Assembly: GCF_900114135.1 (NCBI RefSeq)
Contig: NZ_FORY01000011.1
Span: 62,001-126,000, forward strand
Direction of reading: 5' to 3'
Length of the DNA: 64,000 nt
From: Celeribacter halophilus
GTDB taxonomy: Bacteria > Pseudomonadota > Alphaproteobacteria > Rhodobacterales > Rhodobacteraceae
Each line of letters begins with the position of its first letter. Within the stretch, counting starts at the first letter, position 1. This document shows positions 1 to 9,465 of this stretch, piece after piece. Made by a program: the position numbers and the translations under genes. Below the pieces are notes generated by a model. That model did not search any database. It was not told the DNA's origin and worked only from the letters and a program-made list of their open reading frames with translations.

Positions 1-837
1 GTGGAGCGCGAGGAGGATATTCTCAACGATTGCATCCGTGTGATTGACGCTTTCCACGATTCGAACCCCGGCGCGATGATCCGCGTGGGCGTTGCGCCAT
101 GTTCGCCGTTTTCCGTCTCCCGCGAGTTGATGCGCGACTCAGCGATCCTTGCCCGCGACAAGGGCGTGATGATGCACACCCATCTGGCGGAGAATGACGA
201 GGATATTGCCTATAGTCTCGAAAAATTCGGGATGCGGCCCGGTCAGTATGCCGAAGAACTTGGCTGGACTGGTCCAGATGTCTGGCACGCTCATTGCGTG
301 AAGCTCGACGTGGATGAGGTGGCGCTGTTCGCCAGAACCGGCACGGGTGTGGCCCATTGCCCCTGTTCCAATTGCCGACTCGGTTCGGGCATCGCGCCAG
401 TGCGGGGAATGCGCGATGCGGGCGTCCATGTGGGGCTCGGCGTGGATGGCTCTGCCTCTAATGACACCGGAAATCTGGTCGTTGAGGCGCGCACGGCGCT
501 GCTGTTGCAGCGTGTCTCCTTGGGGGCTGATAAAATGAGCCCGCGCGAAATGTTGGAAATCGCGACGCGCGGCGGCGCTGAGGTGCTGGGGCGCGATGAC
601 ATCGGTCGTCTGGAGGCTGGAAAACGTGCGGATATTGCGCTTTGGGACATGTCGGATATTGAGGCCGCCGGGAGCTGGGATCCGGCGGCGCTTTTGCTGG
701 CCGGCCCGACGCGCGTCAGGGATTTGTTCATTGAAGGACGTCATGTGGTGGCCGACAGTCGGGTGACGACCATAGATATGGGAATGACGATCGAAACGCA
801 GACACGCCTTGCCAAAGCCTTGATTGAGAAGGTCTGA
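1..837 (+). CDS. 8-oxoguanine deaminase, 5'-truncated by window edge
   Basis: Amidohydrolase-superfamily deaminase; the best fit is 8-oxoguanine deaminase, which hydrolyses 8-oxoguanine to urate and ammonia in purine salvage and catabolism. Metal and substrate motifs visible are HTHLAEN (about residue 59), a WHAHC motif, HCPCSNCRLGSG, and the GVDGSASND segment carrying the catalytic Asp. Family members are about 450 residues, so only the C-terminal 278 residues are here; the GTG at base 1 is an internal codon, not the start. The N-terminal metal-binding HxH strand lies outside the window. A second purine deaminase (guaD) lies 550 bases downstream on the other strand. The exact substrate (8-oxoguanine versus chlorinated triazines or other aminohydrolase substrates) is inferred from motif similarity. 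Confidence 0.85.
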   Translation: MEREEDILNDCIRVIDAFHDSNPGAMIRVGVAPCSPFSVSRELMRDSAILARDKGVMMHTHLAENDEDIAYSLEKFGMRPGQYAEELGWTGPDVWHAHCVKLDVDEVALFARTGTGVAHCPCSNCRLGSGIAPVRGMRDAGVHVGLGVDGSASNDTGNLVVEARTALLLQRVSLGADKMSPREMLEIATRGGAEVLGRDDIGRLEAGKRADIALWDMSDIEAAGSWDPAALLLAGPTRVRDLFIEGRHVVADSRVTTIDMGMTIETQTRLAKALIEKV

Positions 838-862
838 GCACATGGGAAATATTGGAGGCAGA

Positions 863-1366
863 ATGCGGATGCGAAATCTTGTGAGTGTGGCGGCGCTCTT
901 GGCCCTTGGGGCATGCGCACCGGAAACCGGCGTCGGGTTTGGCGAGTTGAGCCCCGTGACCACGGCTGCGACAGCCGCCCCCACAGCGATGGAGGAAGAG
1001 GCGCAAATCATCGCGTTGATCAATGCAGAACGTGCAAAGCAGGGCCTTATGGCGTTGAGCTACAATGGCAAACTTGCGACTGCGGCACAGCGCCATGCGG
1101 ATGATATGGCGGCGAAAGGGTATTTCTCGCACACAAGCAAGTCGGGCGCGACGGTCGGGGATCGCGTGCGTGCGGCGGGGTATCCCTATTGTTTCGTCTC
1201 CGAAAATCTCTCGGGCGGCTATCCGGTGGCGCAGCAAGCGGTGCAAGGCTGGATGGCCTCTTCAGGGCATCGCAAGAATATCCTCTCCACAAAGGTCAGT
1301 GACATCGGTGTGGGCGTTGCGTCCGGCGGTTTGCGTGTCGCTGTCTTTGCCAGCCCTTGCCGGTAA
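863..1366 (+). CDS. CAP/SCP-domain lipoprotein
   Basis: Small secreted CAP (cysteine-rich secretory/antigen 5/PR-1) domain protein of unknown biochemical role. The chosen start gives a lipoprotein signal MRMRNLVSVAALLALGAC with an LGAC lipobox; GGAGG at 854-858 lies 4 bases upstream of ATG 863 (an ATG at 869 is equally possible). A TTG further upstream at 824 would spoil the signal peptide. The mature part has the CAP signatures AINAERAKQG-like helix, HADDMAAKGYFSH, SENLSGGYP and GHRKNIL. It follows the deaminase by 25 bases and converges on guaD with an 18-base gap. Likely anchored in the outer membrane facing the periplasm. Bacterial CAP proteins have been linked to calcium binding or proteolysis, but nothing here proves a function. 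Confidence 0.85.
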   Translation: MRMRNLVSVAALLALGACAPETGVGFGELSPVTTAATAAPTAMEEEAQIIALINAERAKQGLMALSYNGKLATAAQRHADDMAAKGYFSHTSKSGATVGDRVRAAGYPYCFVSENLSGGYPVAQQAVQGWMASSGHRKNILSTKVSDIGVGVASGGLRVAVFASPCR

Positions 1367-1384
1367 GGCGTTGATGGGCGGCCC

Positions 1385-2680
1385 TCAAGATCCGGCGCGC
1401 TCTCCCATCACATAAGAGGTGATCACCGCCCGATCGTCGCCCATCATGATGGTCGGGAAAATCTCTTCCCAGACTGTCTCCGCCGTGATTGCGCGCTGGG
1501 CGATGGCGGGGGTCGAGGCCAGATCAATTACGGCGAAGTCCGCCTCCATTCCCGCTGCAATGCTGCCGATCCTGTCTTCCATCCGCAAGGCCTCTGCCGA
1601 GCCACGAGTGGCCAGCCACAAAAGCTGTGCGGGATGCAGTGCTGTGTGACGCAACTGGCCGATCTCGTAGGCGGCGGCCATCGTGCGCAGCATCGAGAAA
1701 CTCGACCCGCCGCCGGTGTCCGTGGCCAGTCCCACGCGCAGGGCATCGGCTTTGCGCGGCCCCATGTCGAACAACCCCGACCCGATGAATGTGTTGGAGG
1801 TCGGGCAATGGATGAGCGAACAGTCATTGGCCTGTAGATGCGCGATCTCGCGCGGCTCCAGATGGATCGCATGGCCGAATAGTGCCCCTTCGCGCACAAG
1901 GCCGAAACGTTCGTAAGTGTCGAGATAGTCCCGTGCGTCAGGGTAGAGCCCTTTGACCCACTCGATCTCGTCGGTCTGCTCCGAGAGATGCGTTTGCATA
2001 AGACAGGTTGGATACTCGCTCCAAAGCTGTCCCAAAGCGTCGAGCTGTTCCGGTGTGGAGGTCGGTGAAAAGCGCGGCGTGATCGCATAGGTGGCGCGCC
2101 CCGTGCCATGCCAGCGCTCGATCAGAGCCTTGCTCTCGTCATAGGCGGCTTTGGCCGTGTCGCGCAAAAAGTCGGGTGTGGTCTCTGGGCGGTCCATACA
2201 GGTCTTGCCTGCAACAATACGCATGTTCCGCTGTGCGGCGGCCTCGAACAGCGCCTCCACAGAACCGGGGTGGATGGTGCAAAAGGAAGTGACTGTGGTG
2301 GTGCCATTGGCCAGCAAAAGGTCGAGATAGCGCCCTGCAATCTCGTCGGCATAGGCGCGGTTCGCGAATTTGGCCTCTTCTGGGAAGGTATAGGTGTTGA
2401 GCCAGTCGATCAGCCGCTTGCCCCAACTCGCGATCATTGCGGTCTGGGGATAATGGGCATGAGCGTCGATAAAACCGGGCAGAATCAGCGCAGACCCGTG
2501 ATCAATGAGCGTCGCCTCGGGATGTTTGGCGCGCAGTGTGTCACGCGGGCCGACAGAGACAACCTTGCCGTCGCGCACAAGAATCGCGGCCTGCGGGAGG
2601 ACTTGCACGGCTTCCTCGGCGGGAATGTCGAAAGGATCTCCCTGATAGGTTACGACCTGTCCTGCAATCAGCTTGTCCAT
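1385..2680 (-). CDS. guaD: guanine deaminase
   Basis: Converts guanine to xanthine and ammonia in purine catabolism; cytoplasmic zinc amidohydrolase. 431 residues, the usual length for GuaD. Visible metal-site motifs in order: PGFIDAHAHYPQ, MQTHLSEQ, FGHAIHL, HCPTSNTFIGSG and ATDTGGGSSFSM with the catalytic Asp. The HAHYPQ signature is typical of bacterial GuaD. Convergent with the CAP lipoprotein and divergent from mgtE. Together with the 8-oxoguanine deaminase it suggests a purine-nitrogen scavenging locus that may continue to the left of the window. Confidence 0.93.
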   Translation of the reverse strand: MDKLIAGQVVTYQGDPFDIPAEEAVQVLPQAAILVRDGKVVSVGPRDTLRAKHPEATLIDHGSALILPGFIDAHAHYPQTAMIASWGKRLIDWLNTYTFPEEAKFANRAYADEIAGRYLDLLLANGTTTVTSFCTIHPGSVEALFEAAAQRNMRIVAGKTCMDRPETTPDFLRDTAKAAYDESKALIERWHGTGRATYAITPRFSPTSTPEQLDALGQLWSEYPTCLMQTHLSEQTDEIEWVKGLYPDARDYLDTYERFGLVREGALFGHAIHLEPREIAHLQANDCSLIHCPTSNTFIGSGLFDMGPRKADALRVGLATDTGGGSSFSMLRTMAAAYEIGQLRHTALHPAQLLWLATRGSAEALRMEDRIGSIAAGMEADFAVIDLASTPAIAQRAITAETVWEEIFPTIMMGDDRAVITSYVMGERAGS

Positions 2681-2781
2681 TTGAATCCTTTTGGTAAACG
2701 CTTGGGCGCAATGTCAGTTTAGGCGCGGTTTCGGAGGAGGTAAATCAATCTTGCCCCTGTTTCTCGCGGAGAAGCTGACAT

Positions 2782-4200
2782 ATGGTTTCGGGAAACACGA
2801 ACGGGCAAAATATGGTCGAAGACGATACGCATATCGAGGACGGTGCCGATCACGATGACGGCTATGCGTTGAGTGCAAAAGCGCTCAGCGCCATTCTTTA
2901 TGCGGTCGACACCGGAGATCGGGACAAGCTCATCGAGCTGATGGAACCGCTGCATGCGGCAGACATCGCCGATTTGCTCGAACAGGTGAATGCCTTTGAC
3001 CGGCGGCGGCTGATTCTTCTGTATGGCGAAGAGTTCGACGGCGAGATTCTCTCGGAGCTGGACGAAGGCATCCGCGAAGAGGTCATCCATGTGATCCGGC
3101 CCGATGTTCTGGCCGATGCTGTGCGCGACATGGAATCCGACGATGTGGTCGATCTGGTCGAGGACCTTGAAGACGACGCGCAGGAGGCGATTCTTGCCTC
3201 TCTGGAAGATGCGGATCGTGTCGCGGTCGAGAAATCGCTGTCCTATCCGGAGTTCTCTGCCGGTCGTTTGATGCAGCGCGAAGTGGTGATGGGGCCGGAA
3301 CACTGGACGGTGGGACAGGCGATTGACTACATGCGCAAATCCGAAACCTTGCCGGATGATTTCTACCACATGGTGTTGATCGACCCGAAAATGCGGGCTG
3401 TGGGCCATGTGACCTTGGGCAAAATCCTCGGTGCGCCGCGCAAGCAACCGCTTGTCGAACTTCTGGAACCGGGGTTTCGCACCTTTCGCGTGGACGAGAG
3501 CGAGGCGGATGTCGCCTATGCGTTTAACCAGTATCACATGATCTCCGCGCCTGTGGTGGATGAAAACGACCGTGTCGTCGGGGTGATCACCATTGATGAC
3601 GCGATGAACGTGTTGGACGAGGAACACGAAGAGGACATCATGCGCCTTGCCGGTGTGGGCGAAGGCTCTCTGGCCGACCGTGTGTCGGATACGGTCCGGC
3701 AGCGGTTCCCGTGGTTGGCGGTGAACCTTGTGACTGCCATTCTCGCCTCTCTGGTGATCGCGCAATTCGAAGACACGATTGCGCAATTTGTGGCTCTGGC
3801 CGTGTTGATGCCCATCGTGGCCTCGATGGGCGGCAATGCAGGCACTCAGGCGCTGACCGTGGCCGTGCGCGCCATTGCCACACGCGATTTGACGGGGGCG
3901 AACGTCTGGCGGGTGATCCGGCGGGAGATTTTGGTGGGGCTGGCCAACGGGCTGGTCTTTGCCGTGATCATGGGCGCTGTTGGCGTGCTCTGGTTCAGTT
4001 CCCCGGCGCTGGGCGTGGTGATCGGGGCCTCTATGGTGATCAATCTGGTGATCGCGGGACTAGCGGGCATCGGCATCCCTGTGGTGCTGGACCGGCTGGG
4101 CGTCGATCCGGCTCTGGCCTCCGGCGCCTTTGTCACGACCGTGACCGATGTTGTCGGCTTTTTTGCCTTTCTGGCCCTTGCGGGCGTGGTGCTCCTGTGA
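2782..4200 (+). CDS. mgtE: magnesium transporter MgtE
   Basis: Inner-membrane Mg2+ channel/transporter. 472 residues with the family order: acidic N-terminal superhelical domain (rich in DDVVDLVEDL repeats), a pair of CBS domains (about residues 150-270), then a five-helix membrane domain from about residue 300 that contains the conserved MGGNAGTQALTV segment. GGAGAA lies upstream of ATG 2782. The stop codon overlaps the GTG start of the folate gene, so the two are likely translationally coupled, although no functional link is evident. The 100-base upstream region shared with guaD is too short for a classical M-box and none was recognised. Confidence 0.93.
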   Translation: MVSGNTNGQNMVEDDTHIEDGADHDDGYALSAKALSAILYAVDTGDRDKLIELMEPLHAADIADLLEQVNAFDRRRLILLYGEEFDGEILSELDEGIREEVIHVIRPDVLADAVRDMESDDVVDLVEDLEDDAQEAILASLEDADRVAVEKSLSYPEFSAGRLMQREVVMGPEHWTVGQAIDYMRKSETLPDDFYHMVLIDPKMRAVGHVTLGKILGAPRKQPLVELLEPGFRTFRVDESEADVAYAFNQYHMISAPVVDENDRVVGVITIDDAMNVLDEEHEEDIMRLAGVGEGSLADRVSDTVRQRFPWLAVNLVTAILASLVIAQFEDTIAQFVALAVLMPIVASMGGNAGTQALTVAVRAIATRDLTGANVWRVIRREILVGLANGLVFAVIMGAVGVLWFSSPALGVVIGASMVINLVIAGLAGIGIPVVLDRLGVDPALASGAFVTTVTDVVGFFAFLALAGVVLL

Positions 4201-4778
4201 ACGGGGCGGTCCTGTCCAAAACGGCGCTGCGGGCACAGGCCAAGGTCGCACGCGAAGAAGCCCATGCGCAAAGTCTGGCGCAAGGCGGGGCGGCGGCCCG
4301 TCAGGCGGTGCAGCTTTTGCTGGGGTTCTTGCAGCCCCATGTGGGGCAGGTGATCGCGGGCTATATGCCTTTGGGCAGCGAGCTTGATCCCCGTCCGGCC
4401 ATGACAGAGTTGAGCATGCACGGTCCGGTTGCGGTGCCGGTGGTCGAGGCCAAGGCGCAGCCGCTGCGGTTCGATCTGTGGTCCCCTGAGGCGGAGATGA
4501 AACCCGGTGCCTTCGGAGCCGCCATTCCGAAAATCTCCCAACCTGTCGTGCCGGAGGTGGTGATCGTGCCCATGCTGGCTTTCAACCGTGTGGGGCACCG
4601 GCTTGGTTATGGTGGCGGGTTTTATGACCGCACATTGGCCAAGCTGCGCGCTGGCGGGCCGGTGTTTGCCGTAGGCTTGGCCTATGCGGGGCAGGAAGCG
4701 CATGATGAGCTGCCGGTGGAGCCGACCGATGCGCCGCTGGATGCTATTGTTACCGAACGCGAAGTGCTGACCTTCTGA
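4197..4778 (+). CDS. 5-formyltetrahydrofolate cyclo-ligase
   Basis: ATP-dependent conversion of 5-formyl-THF to 5,10-methenyl-THF (MTHFS), recycling an inactive folate into the one-carbon pool. GTG at 4197 overlaps the mgtE stop codon (GTGA) and gives 193 residues, the normal family length; the frame is open much further upstream inside mgtE but that part is not MTHFS-like. Motifs: basic N-terminal helix SKTALRAQAK, GYMPLGSELD, and the phosphate-binding signature GHRLGYGGGFYDRTL near residues 135-150. Coupled to mgtE by overlap. Confidence 0.9.
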   Translation: MNGAVLSKTALRAQAKVAREEAHAQSLAQGGAAARQAVQLLLGFLQPHVGQVIAGYMPLGSELDPRPAMTELSMHGPVAVPVVEAKAQPLRFDLWSPEAEMKPGAFGAAIPKISQPVVPEVVIVPMLAFNRVGHRLGYGGGFYDRTLAKLRAGGPVFAVGLAYAGQEAHDELPVEPTDAPLDAIVTEREVLTF

Positions 4779-4907
4779 ACAGAACATCGCGTTTTGCGGC
4801 TCTGGCCATCGGTTCAGGCGGCAATCCTCCGGATTTTCGAGTATTTGGGGCACAAAGGAAACAGGCCGACTTGCGTGCGGGCGTGAGCGGCCCTATGGCT
4901 ATGCCCC

Positions 4908-5720
4908 ATGAAAATTCTGTTTCTCGGAGATATTGTCGGTAGCGCCGGGCGCAAGGCCGTCATGGAGCGCATACCGAAGTTGCGCAAGGACTGGGGCCTC
5001 GATTTTGTCGTGGTCAATGGTGAAAATGCGACCAATGGCATGGGGCTTTCGGCCGATCATGCCAAGGCGCTGCTGGAGGCGGAGGTCGATTGTCTGACGC
5101 TGGGGGATCATTCCTTTGACCAGCGGGACATGATGCAGTTCTGTGAGCGCGACATCCGGATCATCCGCCCGATCAACTTTGCCAAGACCGCACCGGGCCG
5201 TGGTGTGCGGATCTTCGAAGACGCACGCGGGCGGCGTATTCTTGTGGCGCAGGTTCTGGGGCAGGTGTTTATGAAACGCGCCTTTGATGACCCGTTCTCG
5301 GCGTTGGATCAGGTCTTTATGACCCACAAGCTCGGCGGGGCCATTCAGGCGGCCTTGATCGACGTGCATTGCGAGGCCACTTCGGAGAAAATGGCGATGG
5401 GTCATTTCTGTGATGGCAAGGCCTCCGTCGTCGTCGGCACTCATACCCATGTCTGCACGGGGGATGCGCAAATCCTGCCGGGAGGTACGGCCTATCTCAC
5501 GGATGCGGGGATGTGCGGCGATTACAATTCGGTCATTGGCATGAATAAGGCCGAACCCTTGCGCCGCTTTGTGACAGGGATGGCCAGTGGCCGGTTTGAA
5601 CCCGCGAAAGGCGAGGTGACGCTTTCGGGGGTTTATGTCGAGACCGATGACAAGACCGGTCTGGCGGCGCGGGTGAAACAGATCCGTGTGGGCGGGCGGC
5701 TTGAGCAAAGCACGCCCTGA
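4908..5720 (+). CDS. YmdB-type metallophosphoesterase (TIGR00282 family)
   Basis: Calcineurin-like metallophosphatase of the YmdB family; characterised members hydrolyse 2',3'- and 3',5'-cyclic nucleotides and influence gene expression and biofilm state. 270 residues. Visible metal ligands: FLGDIVGSAGR at the N-terminus, VNGENATNGMG, GDHSFDQ, and GTHTHVCTGDAQ near residue 180. It sits 129 bases after the folate gene and 127 bases before the SLC13 permease, same strand. The arrangement cyclo-ligase then YmdB is common in this family of bacteria as far as I recall. Substrate is inferred from the family. Confidence 0.9.
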   Translation: MKILFLGDIVGSAGRKAVMERIPKLRKDWGLDFVVVNGENATNGMGLSADHAKALLEAEVDCLTLGDHSFDQRDMMQFCERDIRIIRPINFAKTAPGRGVRIFEDARGRRILVAQVLGQVFMKRAFDDPFSALDQVFMTHKLGGAIQAALIDVHCEATSEKMAMGHFCDGKASVVVGTHTHVCTGDAQILPGGTAYLTDAGMCGDYNSVIGMNKAEPLRRFVTGMASGRFEPAKGEVTLSGVYVETDDKTGLAARVKQIRVGGRLEQSTP

Positions 5721-5847
5721 CAGCCGACTTTGACTATATTTTGAACAGTTGCACAGAAGCCTTTGGGACTCAGGGCATTTTGCGGCTTGTTCTCCCTATG
5801 GCTGACAGTTCATATTGCCTGTGACCGAAACTACAACGTGAGGCACG

Positions 5848-7629
5848 ATGGAACTTTTTCAGTTCAGCCCGATGACCGAGGCGGTGATCGCTCTGGTGGT
5901 CGTTGGGTTTATGTTCGTGCTTTTTATGCGGGAGGTTTTCCCGACCGAAGTCGTCGCCATCACCGGTGCTGCCTTGATGATGGTTCTGGGCATTCTGCCC
6001 TATGATGCCGCACTTTCCGTTCTGTCTAATCCGGCCCCATGGACCATTGCAGCCATGTTCATTGTCATGGGCGCGATGGTGCGCACTGGCGGGCTTGAGT
6101 GGTTCACGCGACAAGCGGGAAGCTATGCCGAGACACATCCTTCGGTCGCCATCGGGATGCTGCTTTTGGTGGTGGTGGTGCTTTCGGCCTTCGTGGCGAA
6201 TACGCCGGTGGTTGTGGTGATGATCCCCGTGTTCATACAGCTTTCGGGAAAACTTGGAGTATCGCCTTCCAAGCTGCTGATTCCCCTGAGCTATTCGGCC
6301 ATCATGGGGGGCACGATCACGCTTTTGGGCACCTCCACAAACCTCTTGGTTGACGGGGTGGCCCGTGCGCAGGGGCTGGAACCGTTCTCGATTTTCGAGG
6401 TCTCCCTTCTGGGCCTTGCGGTGACGGCTTGGGGCATGATTTATCTGCTGATCTTCGGGCGTCATCTCCTGCCGGAGCGTGACAGTCTGGCGGCGATGCT
6501 CTCTTCAGGGCGCTCGAAAATGAAGTTTTTCACCGAAGCCGTGATCCCGCCGGAAAGCAACCTGATCGGGCGCGAAGTCACGGGGGTGCAGCTTTTCAAA
6601 CGGGACGGTGTGCGGCTTATCGACGTGATCCGCGGCGATAAATCCTACCGGCACGAGCTTGAAGGGCTGACGCTGGAGGTGGGGGACCGGATTGTTCTGC
6701 GTTCGAAAATCACCGAACTTCTCAGTTTGCAGCGGGATAAATCCCTCAAGCGGGTCGATCAGGTGTCGACGGTCGAGACCACGACGATGGAGGTTCTGAT
6801 CACGCCGGGCTGCAAGATGGTCGGGCGCTCGCTCGCCTCCATGCGTCTGCGCCGTCGTTACGGGGTCTATGTTCTGGCCGTCCATCGCCGCAACCAGAAC
6901 CTCGGTCACAAGATGCAGGATCTCGTGGTGCGTGTGGGTGATACGCTTTTGCTGGAAGGGGCGCCCGCAGATATTCAGCGCCTCGCAGCCGATATGGATA
7001 TGGGCGATGTGTCCAAGCCCACCGAGCGCGCCTATCATCGCTCCCATGCGCCGATTGCGCTGGTCGCGATGTTCTCCATCGTGGTGCTGGCAGCCTTGGG
7101 GGTTGCGCCCATCCTGATGCTTTCGGTGATCTCTGTGGCAGTTGTCCTCGTCACGCGCTGTATCGACGCGGAGGAAGCCTTTTCCTTTGTGGAAGGGCGG
7201 TTGCTGGCGCTGATTTTTGCCATGTTGGCTGTGGGGGCGGCCCTGGATGCCTCCGGGGCGGTCGAGCTGATCGTGACGGCGGTTGCACCTGTGTTGGATG
7301 GTTTGCCGGTGTTTTTCGTGGTCTGGGCGATTTTTCTGATGACCTCGATCCTGACCGAGCTTGTCTCGAACAATGCGGTGGCGGTGGTGATCACACCGAT
7401 TGCCATTGGACTGGCCGAGACGATGGGGTTGGACCCGCGCGGGTTGGTCGTGGCCGTGATGATTGCGGCATCTGCGTCTTTCGCGACTCCTATCGGCTAT
7501 CAGACCAACACGATGGTTTATGGTCCCGGCGGCTATAAATTCACCGATTATATGAAAATCGGTATTCCGTTGAACCTGTCCATCGGGCTGTTGTCCGCGG
7601 CGCTGATCCCGATTTTGTGGCCGATGTGA
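5848..7629 (+). CDS. SLC13/DASS-type permease with two RCK_C domains
   Basis: Inner-membrane permease, 593 residues. Order: about six N-terminal helices (residues 5-200, with GTITLLGTSTNLLVDG, the SNT-type signature of the SLC13/arsenical-pump superfamily), then two TrkA-C/RCK_C regulatory domains (about 220-300 and 310-385), then about five C-terminal helices with VSNNAVAVVITPIAIG, the second repeat signature. Anions such as sulfate or dicarboxylates are the usual substrates of this architecture, but the sequence does not settle which. It stands as its own unit, with 127- and 138-base spacers on either side. Confidence 0.87.
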   Translation: MELFQFSPMTEAVIALVVVGFMFVLFMREVFPTEVVAITGAALMMVLGILPYDAALSVLSNPAPWTIAAMFIVMGAMVRTGGLEWFTRQAGSYAETHPSVAIGMLLLVVVVLSAFVANTPVVVVMIPVFIQLSGKLGVSPSKLLIPLSYSAIMGGTITLLGTSTNLLVDGVARAQGLEPFSIFEVSLLGLAVTAWGMIYLLIFGRHLLPERDSLAAMLSSGRSKMKFFTEAVIPPESNLIGREVTGVQLFKRDGVRLIDVIRGDKSYRHELEGLTLEVGDRIVLRSKITELLSLQRDKSLKRVDQVSTVETTTMEVLITPGCKMVGRSLASMRLRRRYGVYVLAVHRRNQNLGHKMQDLVVRVGDTLLLEGAPADIQRLAADMDMGDVSKPTERAYHRSHAPIALVAMFSIVVLAALGVAPILMLSVISVAVVLVTRCIDAEEAFSFVEGRLLALIFAMLAVGAALDASGAVELIVTAVAPVLDGLPVFFVVWAIFLMTSILTELVSNNAVAVVITPIAIGLAETMGLDPRGLVVAVMIAASASFATPIGYQTNTMVYGPGGYKFTDYMKIGIPLNLSIGLLSAALIPILWPM

Positions 7630-7767
7630 GGGCGTTTGAGGTCGAAATGAGTATTTGGACCATCAGAAAGACGCTTGCAAAGATGCGTGGCAGCCTTGCA
7701 GGTCAGGGGCACGCTGCTTTATAGAGACCCGACAGCACAGATTATCGTATTTTCGGAGGCGCCACAC

Positions 7768-8508
7768 ATGGCAGGCCATTCTAAATGGGCAAATATCCAG
7801 CACCGCAAAGGGCGTCAGGACGCCGTGCGCTCGAAGCTCTTTTCGAAACTCGCCAAGGAGATCACCGTGGCGGCGAAAATGGGCGACCCGGATCCTGAGA
7901 AAAACCCGCGTCTGCGTTTGGCCGTGAAAACGGCAAAGACGCAATCCGTGCCCAAGGACGTGATTGATCGCGCGATCAAGAAGGCACTTGGCGGGGATGC
8001 GGAGAATTATGACGAAATCCGCTACGAAGGCTACGGTCCTGAAGGGATCGCCTTTATCGTGGAAACCATGACCGACAATGTGAACCGGACGGCGTCCAAC
8101 GTGCGTTCGCTTTTCACGAAGGCGGGCGGCAATCTGGGGACTTCCGGCTCCGTGTCGTTCATGTTCGATCGCGTGGGCGAGATTACTTATGATGCCTCTG
8201 TTGGCGATGCGGATACGGTGATGATGGCCGCGATTGAGGCCGGTGCCGAGGATGTCGAAAGCGACGAAGAGGGGCACTGGATCTATTGCGCCGATACCGA
8301 TCTGGCGGCTGTGTCCGATGCTCTTGAGGCGGAATTGGGTGAGTCCAAGGAAAGCAAGCTGATCTGGAAGCCGCAGAACCGCACCGAGGTTGATCTTGAG
8401 ACCGCGCAAAAGCTGATGCGTCTGGTTGAGGCTCTGGAAGATGACGATGATGTGCAAAGCGTCACCGCCAATTTTGATGTTCCAGAAGATGTGGCGGCCC
8501 AGCTTTAA
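7768..8508 (+). CDS. YebC/PmpR-family protein
   Basis: YebC family protein, about 246 residues. Members were named transcriptional regulators; recent work on the family also implicates them in translation of difficult (proline-rich) sequences. The ATG at 7768 gives the canonical N-terminus [18 protein letters not shown] and has TCGGAGGC upstream; the frame is open to 7675 but that extension is not family-like. Other motifs: VLARAIKK-like segment [23 protein letters not shown], and TDNVNRT. Usually found upstream of ruvC; here it is followed directly by a terminator and an unrelated regulator. Confidence 0.93.
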   Translation: MAGHSKWANIQHRKGRQDAVRSKLFSKLAKEITVAAKMGDPDPEKNPRLRLAVKTAKTQSVPKDVIDRAIKKALGGDAENYDEIRYEGYGPEGIAFIVETMTDNVNRTASNVRSLFTKAGGNLGTSGSVSFMFDRVGEITYDASVGDADTVMMAAIEAGAEDVESDEEGHWIYCADTDLAAVSDALEAELGESKESKLIWKPQNRTEVDLETAQKLMRLVEALEDDDDVQSVTANFDVPEDVAAQL

Positions 8509-8531
8509 GTCTTCCGTAGTGTGATTTTGAG

Positions 8532-8557
8532 AAACCCGCCTTTTGGGCGGGTTTTTT
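8532..8557. terminator. bidirectional intrinsic terminator
   Basis: AAACCCGCC (8532-8540), loop TTTTG, GGCGGGTTT (8546-8554) followed by more T. It lies between convergent yebC and the LysR gene and carries T/A tracts on both sides, so it can serve both. Confidence 0.85.
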
Positions 8558-9440
8558 ATTGGATAAGGTAGGCTTTGGCTGCCTCTTTCACGGCTTCGGT
8601 CACATCTGCGAGATGTGCGGCGCTGAGGCGTGAGACATGCCAGTATAGCGGGATGTCCAGAGGATCGGGGGAGAGGGGGACAAGCCGTCCGGCGCTCAGG
8701 TGGGGTTCTAGTAGCCTGTGCGGATTGAGCCCCCAGCCCAGCCCGGCCAAAGCGGCGTCGACGAAACCATGTGTCGAAGGGATACGATGGGTCGGCAGGG
8801 GCACGCGTTGTTCCGTGCGGGCGGTGATCCAGATGTCCGGCAATCGGTCCTTTTCATCATAAATCATCGAGGGCGCGCAGGAGAGGGCATCTGGGGTCAA
8901 CCCATCAGGGAAATGCCGCGCGACGAAGGCAGGGGTGGCGACCGCGAGATAGCGGAGCTTGCCGAGCGGGTGCAGGTCACAGCCTGAAACCGGCGTGTCA
9001 CGCGAGGAGACCGCCGCCATTACTTTTCCGCGTTTCAGCCAGTTGGCGGAATGGTCCTGATCGTCGATCTGAAGCTGGAACAACAGGCCCTCAATCGGGG
9101 CCATGGCGGCACAGAACCATGTGGCGAGACTGTCGGCATTCACCGCCAGAGGGACATGTATGGGGGCGGCCTTGTCACTCTGACCAAGGTCTTGCGCGAG
9201 CTGACGTTCCATCAGGCCGATCTCTTCCATATGGCGTGCGAGTCGCCGACCGGTTTCGGTGCCAGTGCAAGGTGTGCCGCGCAGCACCAAGACCGTGCCG
9301 AGACGATCTTCAAGTCCTTTGATCCGCTGCGATACGGCGGAAGGCGTGACCGAGAGCCGGTTTGCGGCGGCTTCGAACGAGCCAGCGTGCAGCACGGCGG
9401 CAAGGGCAGTGAGGGCCGGATAGTCTGAAGAGTTAAGCAT
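8556..9440 (-). CDS. LysR-type regulator, ArgP/LysG subfamily
   Basis: Transcription factor that senses lysine/arginine and controls the divergent LysE/ArgO exporter. Winged HTH at the N-terminus (SFEAAANRLSVTPSAVSQRIKGLEDRLG, split here as helix-turn-helix around residues 15-45), followed by a LysR substrate-binding domain; about 294 residues, typical of ArgP. I start at ATG 9440 because it gives the short ArgP-like N-terminus and leaves an inverted repeat (9444-9465) free in the spacer; ATG 9455 would place that repeat over the start codon. Pairing with a LysE-family gene 80 bases away on the opposite strand supports the ArgP/LysG assignment. Confidence 0.88.
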   Translation of the reverse strand: MLNSSDYPALTALAAVLHAGSFEAAANRLSVTPSAVSQRIKGLEDRLGTVLVLRGTPCTGTETGRRLARHMEEIGLMERQLAQDLGQSDKAAPIHVPLAVNADSLATWFCAAMAPIEGLLFQLQIDDQDHSANWLKRGKVMAAVSSRDTPVSGCDLHPLGKLRYLAVATPAFVARHFPDGLTPDALSCAPSMIYDEKDRLPDIWITARTEQRVPLPTHRIPSTHGFVDAALAGLGWGLNPHRLLEPHLSAGRLVPLSPDPLDIPLYWHVSRLSAAHLADVTEAVKEAAKAYLIQ

Positions 9441-9443
9441 ATC

Positions 9444-9465
9444 TAATCTAGTCATAGAAAGATTA
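9444..9465. promoter_or_regulatory. probable ArgP/LysG operator
   Basis: Perfect inverted repeat TAATCT-N10-AGATTA in the 80-base AT-rich spacer between the divergent LysR-type gene and lysE; a further TAATC half-site lies at about 9472-9476. LysR regulators bind such T-N11-A-like dyads next to their own gene. Function is inferred. Confidence 0.5.
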
